Positions 17,914 through 25,785 of a DNA stretch of 47,693 nt are shown in pieces. A program made the position numbers and the translations under genes. Source of the DNA: CAYUIS01 sp964444825 (lineage in GTDB: Bacteria; Chloroflexota; Anaerolineae; B4-G1). A model generated the notes under the pieces. That model saw only the letters and a program-made list of their open reading frames with translations. It searched no databases and was not told the origin of the DNA. Where the stretch lies: assembly GCA_964444825.1 (NCBI GenBank), contig CAYUIS010000020.1:1-47693 (forward strand), read 5' to 3'. Each line of letters starts with the position of its first letter. The first letter of the stretch is position 1.

Positions 17914-18849
17914 ATGACAAATGAAGGAAACAACATCAAGATCGGCGTGCTATGCTCCCGCGTACGGGTTGAGGAGAAGCTGATCTTTGCGGCCCTTCGA
18001 GAGCGCAACGTAGACTACGACCGGGTCGATTCGCGAAGAGTGGCCTTCGAATTGGGTGGTGGTGGCCTGGACCGGTACGACGCTGTGCTGGTCCGCTGTC
18101 TGAGCCATTCACGGGCCTATTATCTGACCCATTGGCTGAGGAGTCTACGGGTTCCAACAGCCAGCCCTCACCAAGTGGTAGCCACATGTGGGGATAAACT
18201 GCTGACCAGCGCCGCCCTACAGGAGGCAGGCGTGCCGATCCCACGCACCGTCGTCGCCTTCACACCCGAATCCGCCCTAGAAGCGATCGAGGGGATGGGA
18301 TACCCGGTGGTCCTCAAACCTATGCAAGGCTCGTGGGGAAGGCTCTTGACCCGCGTGAACGACCGTGACGCGGCCGAGGCCATCCTAGAGCACAAGACGA
18401 CGCTGGGAGGCATTGCCCACTCTGTCTTTTACATCCAAGAATACGTGGACAAGCCCGGTCGGGACATCCGCACCCTGGTAGCTGGTGAAAAAGTGATCTA
18501 CGCCATCTACCGGCGCTCGGAACACTGGATCACCAACACCGCACGCGGCGGGGAAGCGTTGTCCTGTCCTATAACGGCCGAGATTGCCGATCTATCGTAT
18601 AGGGCAGCGCAGGCGGTGGGTGGTGGCATTGTCGCCGTTGACCTGTTGGAAGCAGCCGATGGACGGCTCTTGGTCAACGAGGTTAACCATACCCCAGAGT
18701 TTCACGGAGCGATGCAGGCGGCAAACGTCGACATCGCGGGAAAGATCGTGGACCACGTGCTGACCATGGCGTCCGAGGCCAAAAGGTCCACGCACCACGA
18801 GAGCGCGTCGCGTGGCATACTCGAGATCGAGCAGGAGGACAAACGATGA
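17914..18849 (+). CDS. lysX: LysW--glutamate/aminoadipate ligase (LysX/ArgX)
   Basis: An ATP-grasp ligase of 311 residues (RimK-like) that attaches glutamate (ArgX activity) or alpha-aminoadipate (LysX activity) to the C-terminal Glu of LysW using ATP. The ATP-grasp core is visible: YPVVLKPMQGSWGRLLTRV, then YIQEYVDKPGRDIRTLV, and the metal-binding LLVNEVNHTPEFHG near the C terminus. It follows lysW by 8 bp and overlaps the next gene by 4 bp (ATGA). Family knowledge says the same enzyme can serve both pathways. The adjacent argG and argH favour glutamate and arginine here, but the substrate cannot be proved from sequence. Confidence 0.93.
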   Translation: MTNEGNNIKIGVLCSRVRVEEKLIFAALRERNVDYDRVDSRRVAFELGGGGLDRYDAVLVRCLSHSRAYYLTHWLRSLRVPTASPHQVVATCGDKLLTSAALQEAGVPIPRTVVAFTPESALEAIEGMGYPVVLKPMQGSWGRLLTRVNDRDAAEAILEHKTTLGGIAHSVFYIQEYVDKPGRDIRTLVAGEKVIYAIYRRSEHWITNTARGGEALSCPITAEIADLSYRAAQAVGGGIVAVDLLEAADGRLLVNEVNHTPEFHGAMQAANVDIAGKIVDHVLTMASEAKRSTHHESASRGILEIEQEDKR

Positions 18850-19883
18850 TTCGTGCCGCTATCGCAGGCGCGTCAGGCTACGCCGGGGGAGAGCTACTGC
18901 GGTTGCTGCTCGCCCATCCTCAGGTCGAGGTAACCCAGATCACCTCAGAGACCTATGCCAGACAATACGCATACTTTGTGCACCCCAACTTGCGGGGACA
19001 TACCGACCTGCGCTTCACCAGACTGCACGACCTGGAGGAATGTGACCTGTTATTCCTGGCACTGCCTCATGGTCACGCGGCCGACAACATCGAGACGTTC
19101 GCCGCACAGGCCGAGCGGATTGTTGATCTGTCAGCCGACTTTCGTCTGCGCGATCCGGAGCATTACGCCCGCTGGTACGGCCGGGAGCATCCGGCCCCCG
19201 AGTGGCTGGCTCGCTTTATCTACGGCGTGCCGGAGCTCTATCGCGAGGAACTGACCGGCGCCCGATACGCCAGCGGTACAGGATGCAACGCCGTGGTCAC
19301 CTTGCTCGCCCTATGGCCCCTTTATCGGCGAGGACTGGTACGGGAGACAGTAGTAGAGGTCAAGGTAGGCTCTTCCGAGGGAGGGAACAAACCCAGCCCT
19401 GCCTCACACCATCCGGAGCGAGCCGGGGTTGTCCGCAGCTACATGCCCATCGGCCACAGGCACCAAGCCGAGTTGATCCAGGAATTGGCGCTCGATCCGC
19501 AGGTGCCCGGCATACACTACTCTGTCACGTCGGTGGGCATGGTGCGCGGGGCGCTGGCAACCTGTCACTGTCTGCTGCACGATGACATGGATGAGCGCGA
19601 GATCTGGGGCTTTTACCGGGAGGACTATAAGGATGAGCCCTTCGTTCGCCTGGTCAAGTCCAAGCGCGGAATCCACCGTCACCCAGAGCCCAAGATCCTG
19701 ACCGCGTCCAACTACTGTGACATCGGGTTCGTCGTCGATCCAGGCCATCAGCGAGTGGTGATCATCGCCGCGATAGACAACCTGATGAAAGGAGCGGCCG
19801 GAAGCGCCGTTCAGAGTATGAACGTGATGGTCGGACTAGCGGAGCGTATGGGATTAGGGTTTCCGGGACTACACCCCATCTGA
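18846..19883 (+). CDS. lysY: LysW-glutamyl/aminoadipyl phosphate reductase (LysY/ArgC)
   Basis: A 345-residue ArgC-family NADPH-dependent reductase that converts the LysW-bound acyl phosphate to the semialdehyde. It has the N-terminal Rossmann motif AAIAGASGYAGGELLRLL, the active-site cysteine in SGTGCNAVV (about residue 147), and HHPERAGVVRSYMP-like substrate residues. The SEGGNKPSPASHHPER stretch is typical of the LysW branch. It overlaps lysX by 4 bp, indicating translational coupling. A 76-bp gap separates it from lysZ. Confidence 0.94.
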   Translation: MIRAAIAGASGYAGGELLRLLLAHPQVEVTQITSETYARQYAYFVHPNLRGHTDLRFTRLHDLEECDLLFLALPHGHAADNIETFAAQAERIVDLSADFRLRDPEHYARWYGREHPAPEWLARFIYGVPELYREELTGARYASGTGCNAVVTLLALWPLYRRGLVRETVVEVKVGSSEGGNKPSPASHHPERAGVVRSYMPIGHRHQAELIQELALDPQVPGIHYSVTSVGMVRGALATCHCLLHDDMDEREIWGFYREDYKDEPFVRLVKSKRGIHRHPEPKILTASNYCDIGFVVDPGHQRVVIIAAIDNLMKGAAGSAVQSMNVMVGLAERMGLGFPGLHPI

Positions 19884-19959
19884 CATCATTCAAGAGATGT
19901 CCCATAATCGTCCGAGAGCAGCGGGAGACGTGAGGGGAACTAGGGGTTGAGGAGGTCAT

Positions 19960-20766
19960 ATGATCGTTGTCAAAGCCGGGGGCGGCGAAGGACTGGACAC
20001 AGATAGTGTATGCACGGACATCGCTGATCTGGTAGCTCAGGGTGAGCAGATCGTGCTGGTGCACGGCGGCTCCCACGAGACCAACATCATCTCGGAGAAA
20101 CTGGGGCACCCACCCCGCTCCGTCACGTCGGTCTCGGGTCACGTCAGCCGGTATACCGATCGTGAGACACTAGAGATCTTGGCCATGGTCGCAGCGGGAC
20201 GAATAAACAAACTACTGGTCGAGCGGCTGCAACAACTAGGCACGAATGCTATCGGCCTCTCGGGTTTGGACGGGCGGCTGCTTGAGGCCAAGCGCAAATC
20301 GGCGCTGCGCATCGTAGAAGATGGCAAGCGCAAGATACTACGCGGCGAGTATAGCGGCAAGATCGAACACGTCAACACTGAACTGCTGCGAATGTTACTG
20401 GAGGCCGGCTACACACCGGTTGTGGCCCCTTTGGCGATCAGCTTTGAAAGCGAGGCGTTGAACGTCGACGGTGACCGGGCGGCGGCAGCCATTGGCTCAG
20501 CGCTGGGTGCACAGACTCTCGTTATCCTATCCAATGTGCCAGGTCTGCTGCGCGACGTTGCCGATAGCGATTCGCTGATCGCCCACGTCCCGAAAGACGA
20601 GGCGGACGAGTACCTCGACCGCTACGCCAAGGGACGGATGAAGAGGAAAATCTTGGGGGCCACGGAGGCCCTACGCGAAGGCGTGGAACGGGTGATCATC
20701 GCGGACGGCAGGACAGCCCGACCGCTGCATCGCGCACTGGATGGATATGGAACGGTGATAAAGTGA
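19960..20766 (+). CDS. lysZ: LysW-glutamate/aminoadipate kinase (LysZ)
   Basis: A 268-residue amino-acid kinase of the acetylglutamate-kinase family that phosphorylates the side-chain carboxyl of LysW-bound glutamate or aminoadipate. It begins MIVVKAGGGEGLD, has VLVHGGSHETN (substrate and phosphate binding), the GLSGLDGRL turn, NVDGDRAAAA, and the ATP-site LSNVPGLLRD. These resemble the Thermus LysZ branch more than ordinary ArgB. A GAGGAGG site precedes the ATG, and the 3' end overlaps lysJ by 4 bp. The order kinase after reductase is common for this cluster type. Confidence 0.94.
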   Translation: MIVVKAGGGEGLDTDSVCTDIADLVAQGEQIVLVHGGSHETNIISEKLGHPPRSVTSVSGHVSRYTDRETLEILAMVAAGRINKLLVERLQQLGTNAIGLSGLDGRLLEAKRKSALRIVEDGKRKILRGEYSGKIEHVNTELLRMLLEAGYTPVVAPLAISFESEALNVDGDRAAAAIGSALGAQTLVILSNVPGLLRDVADSDSLIAHVPKDEADEYLDRYAKGRMKRKILGATEALREGVERVIIADGRTARPLHRALDGYGTVIK

Positions 20767-21977
20767 TAGACTACCAGATGACGAACAAACAGATTATCGA
20801 GTTGGAGGATCGCCACCGCGCCGGGCTCTACCACAAGCAACCTCTAGCTCTTGTGCGAGGAGCCGGGGCCACCGTGTGGGATGCCGACGGGCGGCAGTAC
20901 ATTGACTGCATCGGTGGTCACGGTGTGGCCAACGTAGGGCATGCCAATCCAGCCGTGGTCCAGGCTGTATCCCAACAGATGCAACGGCTGGTGATCTGTC
21001 CCAATGGCTTCTACAACGACCAGCGGGCCCAACTGATGACCAGTCTGACCCAGATCGCCCCGGAGGGCCTCGAACGGGCTTTCCTCTGCAACTCGGGAAC
21101 TGAGGCGGTAGAGGCAGCCCTCAAATTCGCCCGTCTCAGCACCGGCCGGACAAACGTGGTGGCCACAATGCGGGGGTTTCACGGACGGACCTTTGGTGCT
21201 CTGTCAGCCACCTGGCACAAGCAATACCGCCAGCCTTTTGAACCCCTGCTACCCGGCGTCACGTTTGTGCCCTACAATAGTTCAGAGCGAATGGAGCAGG
21301 TGGTGAATGAGCAAACAGCGGCTGTCATCCTGGAAGTGGTACAGGGCGAGGGTGGCGTCATTCCTGGAGACGGCGAGTACCTGCGCAACGTGCAAGCAAT
21401 GTGCCAAGCGCAGGGAGCGCTGTTTATCGTGGACGAGGTGCAGACGGGTTTTGGACGCACGGGACGGATGTTTGCCTGCCAGCACCATGATCTGCAGCCG
21501 GACCTGATGTGCCTGGCCAAGGGAATCGCCGGGGGTTTCCCGATGGGCGCTGTCCTGATAGGTCCACGGGTAGGCGAGCTCGCCGCCAAGTCGCACGGCA
21601 CAACCTTTGGGGGTAACCCAGTGGCCTGCGCGGCAGCACTAGCGACGATCGCCTTCATCGAGACCGAAGGTCTCGTCCAGCGAGCAGCCGAACTGGGCGA
21701 GCGGCTGGCGCACGGTCTAGGGGCGATTCCTTCACCTGTGATAGGAGAAGTGCGAGGACTAGGATTGATGATCGGGATAGAACTGCGGCAGAAGGCGGCA
21801 CCATACCTGGCCGCTCTGGCCGAGCGCGGCGTGCTGGCGCTTTCGGCTGGGGCCACGGTGATGCGTTTCCTGCCCCCCCTGGTGATCAGTGAAAAAGACA
21901 TAGATGCCGTGGTTGAACGAGTAACCGAAACCCTGACGATCAAGCCCCAGAGCGTGAACAGCGACGGGAAAGAGTAG
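20763..21977 (+). CDS. lysJ: LysW-semialdehyde aminotransferase (LysJ)
   Basis: A 404-residue class III PLP aminotransferase (ArgD/LysJ family) that turns the LysW-bound semialdehyde into LysW-ornithine or LysW-lysine with glutamate as amino donor. Visible are NSGTEAVEAALKFAR, GFHGRTFGALSAT, the FIVDEVQTGFGRTG motif and the PLP lysine K253 in LAKGIAGGFPMG. The GTG at 20763 overlaps the lysZ stop codon; an ATG at 20778 is an alternative start. lysK begins 2 bp after its stop. Confidence 0.93.
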   Translation: MIDYQMTNKQIIELEDRHRAGLYHKQPLALVRGAGATVWDADGRQYIDCIGGHGVANVGHANPAVVQAVSQQMQRLVICPNGFYNDQRAQLMTSLTQIAPEGLERAFLCNSGTEAVEAALKFARLSTGRTNVVATMRGFHGRTFGALSATWHKQYRQPFEPLLPGVTFVPYNSSERMEQVVNEQTAAVILEVVQGEGGVIPGDGEYLRNVQAMCQAQGALFIVDEVQTGFGRTGRMFACQHHDLQPDLMCLAKGIAGGFPMGAVLIGPRVGELAAKSHGTTFGGNPVACAAALATIAFIETEGLVQRAAELGERLAHGLGAIPSPVIGEVRGLGLMIGIELRQKAAPYLAALAERGVLALSAGATVMRFLPPLVISEKDIDAVVERVTETLTIKPQSVNSDGKE

Positions 21978-21979
21978 TT

Positions 21980-23029
21980 ATGGATTCACTCACATTCCTG
22001 CAAGAGCTGCTCTCGATACCGAGCCCATCCGGTGACGAGAACGCCGTGGCCGAGTACCTAGTCGAACATATGACAAGCTTGGGTTTTCGCACACACCGGG
22101 ATGAGGTAGGCAACGTCGTGGGCACGTTGGGAGACCCCAAGGCAGAGCGAGATGTCATGCTGCTGGGGCATATCGACACGGTCCCCGGTCTGATCCCCGT
22201 GCGACAGCGGGGAAAGCAACTGTATGGCCGGGGAGCGGTCGATGCCAAAGGTCCCCTGGCAGCATTCGTATCCGCGGCTGCGCAAGCAGCCTGCCGGTTC
22301 ACCCAGTCCCGAGTCACGGTGATTGGAGCAGTTGAGGAAGAGACCCATGGGCGTGGAGCCCGGCACCTGGCACGCTCGACCCCACCGCCGACCTGCGCGA
22401 TCATTGGTGAGCCCAGCCATTGGGAGGGTATCACACTCGGGTACAAGGGTATGCTGACGATAGACTATAGGCTGACACAACCGGGCGGGCACAGCGCAGG
22501 CGAGCGGCCCGGCCCGGCAGAGAAGGCTATAGGGTTCTGGAATCAACTGATGACTCACGCCGAGACATTCAACAGAGGCCGTTCCGGAAGTTTCCACACC
22601 CTCGACCCTGCCCTGAGAGATTTCCGTACCTTTAGCGATGGTTTGAACGACTGCGCCGAGATGAACATCGTGGTACGAGTGCCACCTGGGTTTGTCGTCG
22701 CGGATCTCAAGCAGAGTATGCAGCTTTGGGGCGCTGACGCCACGTTGTCTTTCCCCGGCGGCGACCCTCCGTTCCAATCAGAGAAAAACACCCCGCCGGT
22801 GAGGGCATTGCTGCGAGCGATCCGTGCCGAAGGCGGGCGGCCGCGCTTCAAGTTAAAGACGGGGACTTCGGACATGAACGTCGTCGGCCCAGCGTGGAAT
22901 TGTCCCATCGTGGCGTATGGACCAGGGGACTCGTCGCTGGACCACACGCCTGACGAGCACATCAACATCGGTGAGTTCCGCCGGAGCATAGATATATTGA
23001 CCAGAGCCTTGGAGACGCTGGCGTGCTGA
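21980..23029 (+). CDS. lysK: LysW-ornithine/lysine hydrolase (LysK)
   Basis: A 349-residue M20-family metallopeptidase that releases ornithine or lysine from LysW, regenerating the carrier. The metal ligands appear in order: LLGHIDTVPG (His), GRGAVDAKG (Asp bridging), GAVEEETHG (Glu-Glu), IIGEPSHW (Glu) and the C-terminal DHTPDEHI (His). The KYKG-like ITLGYKGMLTI start of the dimerisation domain is also present. It starts 2 bp after lysJ and is the last gene of the LysW set. A new promoter follows immediately (23031). Confidence 0.94.
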   Translation: MDSLTFLQELLSIPSPSGDENAVAEYLVEHMTSLGFRTHRDEVGNVVGTLGDPKAERDVMLLGHIDTVPGLIPVRQRGKQLYGRGAVDAKGPLAAFVSAAAQAACRFTQSRVTVIGAVEEETHGRGARHLARSTPPPTCAIIGEPSHWEGITLGYKGMLTIDYRLTQPGGHSAGERPGPAEKAIGFWNQLMTHAETFNRGRSGSFHTLDPALRDFRTFSDGLNDCAEMNIVVRVPPGFVVADLKQSMQLWGADATLSFPGGDPPFQSEKNTPPVRALLRAIRAEGGRPRFKLKTGTSDMNVVGPAWNCPIVAYGPGDSSLDHTPDEHINIGEFRRSIDILTRALETLAC

Positions 23030-23030
23030 T

Positions 23031-23059
23031 TTGACAGTCCCGGCAATCTGTGATATTCT
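23031..23059 (+). promoter_or_regulatory. Strong promoter ahead of the glutamate synthase genes
   Basis: Perfect TTGACA (23031-23036), 17 bp, TATTCT (23054-23059), with TG at 23051-23052 as an extended -10. It begins 2 bp after the lysK stop codon and yields a leader of about 200 nt before the GltS-like gene, crossing the hairpin at 23198-23240. Confidence 0.7.
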
Positions 23060-23197
23060 CCTATCCTATAGCCTGGATCCTTATCCGACTCAAGCGTTTT
23101 CTAATTGTTTTGAGACGTTTCTGTTATCATCAAGGTGTATGATGGTGACATAGTCTGGAGTTAATCCAGGGACAACCGAAGACTCAATCGGGCCAGG

Positions 23198-23240
23198 AAG
23201 CCCTCTGGGACGGAAGACTCTCCGCTCCTGAGGGCTTTTT
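23198..23240 (+). terminator. Intrinsic terminator, possible attenuator
   Basis: AAGCCCTC (23198-23205) pairs with GAGGGCTT (23230-23237), followed by an unbroken T-run. Inside, CGGA (23211-23214) and TCCG (23221-23224) can pair. Upstream, CCAG (23193-23196) with CTGG (23205-23208) would compete with the 5' arm, and CTGGA/TCCAG (23155-23169) forms another stem. It either ends the lys operon or, as it lies downstream of the 23031 promoter, attenuates the glutamate synthase transcript. Confidence 0.7.
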
Positions 23241-23266
23241 GTCGTTTCTGAAGGAGATCCGTAACA

Positions 23267-25750
23267 ATGTCAACACGCTACCATATCCACACCTCGGAGA
23301 CACCGGCACCATTCCCTTATCCTGCCAGGTTCCGTCTTATGGAACACGATGATTACGTCAAGTATGGGCATCCCGTGTTTGAAGGGCGGACCGCCCGGGG
23401 CGATCCCCACTGGACAGCGGAGATTATCACTCAGACGTGGTATCAGGCTGAGACGGGACGCATCCCGATCTCTGGCGCAGGGTATGGTGGCCCCTTTGCT
23501 GGTGAAGGATTCGATGCTATTTGGCTGGATATGTCAGAGATTGTGCGGCCAACCCGCGACGGTATCCACGGACGGGAGACAATCTCCACGACGATCAACC
23601 TAGGGCGCAGGCTCCCATCCCTTTCCTTTGACAAAGCCGGATTGTTGGCGTCAGATCTGCCGCCGGTGATCGAGCTGCCCTTGCCGGTGCTCTTTAACCC
23701 ATTGCCAGAGTCACTGCCAGGCCGGGGGGCTGTGCAAGGCCTCGTGGCTGCGGCAAAGCAGTTGGGCACGCTGGCGCTGCTCTCGCCCGACGACTGGGAG
23801 GACGAACTGGTCGAACACGCGCCTGGAATCGCTCTGCGGCTCGATCCCAATCAATTGACAGCGCCACTCGCCGACCGCATGGCAGAGCTGGCCAACTCGG
23901 CAGCGCCCCATCTGGTCGAGATCGAGAGCGACAGCCCGGCGATATGGGAACAGGCTCACGCCAGGTGGCCCGATGCAGTCATCTCGATGCGAATGGAACT
24001 GCACCCAGAAAGCGGCGCCACTGTAGCAGAGTTGGTGCGCGCTGGCGTGGGCGTGGTGCACCTCTTTGCCGACGAAATGGCCGAGGCAGGCGGTATGCCG
24101 CTGCCCCAGGCCCTGCTACGGGTACACAGACACCTGGTCCGCGCAAGATTACGCGACCAGGTCAGCATCATCGCAAGTGGAGGCATCGCCGCCGCCGAAC
24201 ACGTCGCCAAGGCATTGGTGTGCGGCGCCGATGGAGTGGCCGTGGATTGGATCGTTCTGGTTGCCTGGGGCTGTTCACTGTGGGCCGATCGGGGCAAATG
24301 CCCGGTTGAGCAAGGAGAGCTTGAGGCCGAGTGGGCCGCCCAGCGTGTAGTCAATCTGATGGCTGCCTGGCGTGACCAACTGCTGGAGGTAATGGGTGCG
24401 ATGGGCATCCGCGAGGTGCGCAGAATGCGCGGCGAGAGTGGGCGGGCTATCTTTCATCCCATCGAAGAGACCCAATTCGTGACAGGCCTGGGGGGCACGG
24501 CACCGGTTTCATCCTACCGGCGGCTTCCGGAGCCATCCGACCCGGGTGAGGGGGATATGCGTTGGACAACGGCCCTACTCCTGAGCAGCTACGAACAGGC
24601 CCGTACCGGCGATCCACCCGACGGCTCAATGGAATTCCGCGTTGGTCACTCTGGTGGTGGATTTGATCGAATGGCCTTCAAGTTCGAGATCAAGGAGGGA
24701 CCGGCTGAGCCTGCCGATGGGAAGGACTTTGACATGAGCCTTGCCCTCAACCGGCGGAACGACGGCCGGCCCACCATCTCCATTCCATTTCCGTGGTACG
24801 GCTCTGGTATGTCTTACGGTTCGGTGGGTTTGCCAGTGATGCTATCGCGGGCTATGGCGGCCAAGGAGCTGGGCATATTCACCTCGAGCGGCGAGGGGGG
24901 CTATCCAAAGGAGTTGGAACCCTACGCCGATTTTGTGATCACCCAGATCGCCACCGGCCTCTTTGGGGTGAGCGAGGAGACGATCCAGCGGTCGCCGTTG
25001 ATCGAGTTCAAATATGCCCAGGGGGCGAAACCCGGTCTTGGCGGACACCTGTTGGGCAACAAGAACACGGCCACGGTGGCCAAGCTGCGGGAGGCAGTGG
25101 AGGGCACAAGCCTATTCTCGCCCTTTCCATTCCACAGCGTCTATTCGGTCGAAGATCACAAAAAACACGTCGACTGGGTCAAGACAGTCAACCCCAGGGC
25201 GCTGATTTCGGTCAAAGTCTCCACACCAACCGACGTGGACATGGTAGCCGTGGGCAGCTATTACGCCGGCGCACACATCATCCAATTGGACGGTGCGTAC
25301 GGCGGTACGGGCGCTGCACCAGAGATCGCCAAGAAGAACATCGCTATGCCCACCGAGTACGCCATACCCAAGGTCCACCGATTCCTAGAAGCGGAAGGGG
25401 TCCGGGACTCGGTGGTGATCATCGCCTCAGGCGGCATCCGCACAGCCTACGATGTAGCCAAGGCTATCGCGTTGGGAGCTGACGGGTGTGCTATCGGGAC
25501 GGCTGAGCTGGTTGCCCTTGGCTGCACCCGGTTGGGCACCTGTGAGAAGGGGGTTGGCTGTCCCTTTGGGATTACGACCACTGACCCTGAACTGTCAAAG
25601 CAGGTGGACGCCCTCCAGGGCTGGCGGCGCATCGTCAACCTCTATCAGGGCTGGCTGAGTCAGATAGCGGGCATCCTGTCCCGGTTAGGGATGGCGTCTA
25701 TCGCAGATCTGAGGGGTAGAAGCGACCTGCTGGTATACCTCGAACAGTAA
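23267..25750 (+). CDS. Glutamate synthase FMN/Fe-S domain protein with duplicated barrel
   Basis: The 827-residue protein's C-terminal half (about 430-827) is the canonical FMN-binding synthase domain of glutamate synthase: GSGMSYGSVGLPVMLSRAM, TSSGEGGYPKEL, KPGLGGHLLGNK, QLDGAYGGTGAAP, ASGGIRTAYDVAKAIALGAD, then a 3Fe-4S cluster motif C-x5-C-x5-C in GCTRLGTCEKGVGC. The N-terminal half (about 40-400) is a degenerate copy of the same barrel: IIASGGIAAAEHVAKALVCG mirrors the later segment and is followed by WGCSLWADRGKC. It would make glutamate from 2-oxoglutarate and ammonia supplied by the glutaminase encoded next. AAGGAG precedes the ATG. No GltD subunit is in the window. Confidence 0.88.
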   Translation: MSTRYHIHTSETPAPFPYPARFRLMEHDDYVKYGHPVFEGRTARGDPHWTAEIITQTWYQAETGRIPISGAGYGGPFAGEGFDAIWLDMSEIVRPTRDGIHGRETISTTINLGRRLPSLSFDKAGLLASDLPPVIELPLPVLFNPLPESLPGRGAVQGLVAAAKQLGTLALLSPDDWEDELVEHAPGIALRLDPNQLTAPLADRMAELANSAAPHLVEIESDSPAIWEQAHARWPDAVISMRMELHPESGATVAELVRAGVGVVHLFADEMAEAGGMPLPQALLRVHRHLVRARLRDQVSIIASGGIAAAEHVAKALVCGADGVAVDWIVLVAWGCSLWADRGKCPVEQGELEAEWAAQRVVNLMAAWRDQLLEVMGAMGIREVRRMRGESGRAIFHPIEETQFVTGLGGTAPVSSYRRLPEPSDPGEGDMRWTTALLLSSYEQARTGDPPDGSMEFRVGHSGGGFDRMAFKFEIKEGPAEPADGKDFDMSLALNRRNDGRPTISIPFPWYGSGMSYGSVGLPVMLSRAMAAKELGIFTSSGEGGYPKELEPYADFVITQIATGLFGVSEETIQRSPLIEFKYAQGAKPGLGGHLLGNKNTATVAKLREAVEGTSLFSPFPFHSVYSVEDHKKHVDWVKTVNPRALISVKVSTPTDVDMVAVGSYYAGAHIIQLDGAYGGTGAAPEIAKKNIAMPTEYAIPKVHRFLEAEGVRDSVVIIASGGIRTAYDVAKAIALGADGCAIGTAELVALGCTRLGTCEKGVGCPFGITTTDPELSKQVDALQGWRRIVNLYQGWLSQIAGILSRLGMASIADLRGRSDLLVYLEQ

Positions 25751-25785
25751 CACACCATAGATAGGAGTACAACCAGGAAAGCAAC

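Noticed and set aside
23150..23240. Glutamine riboswitch before glutamate synthase, suggested by GGGACGGAAGAC
   Set aside because: It resembles only a few bases of the glnA-type motif; the enclosing P1 stem and the remaining conserved bases are missing.
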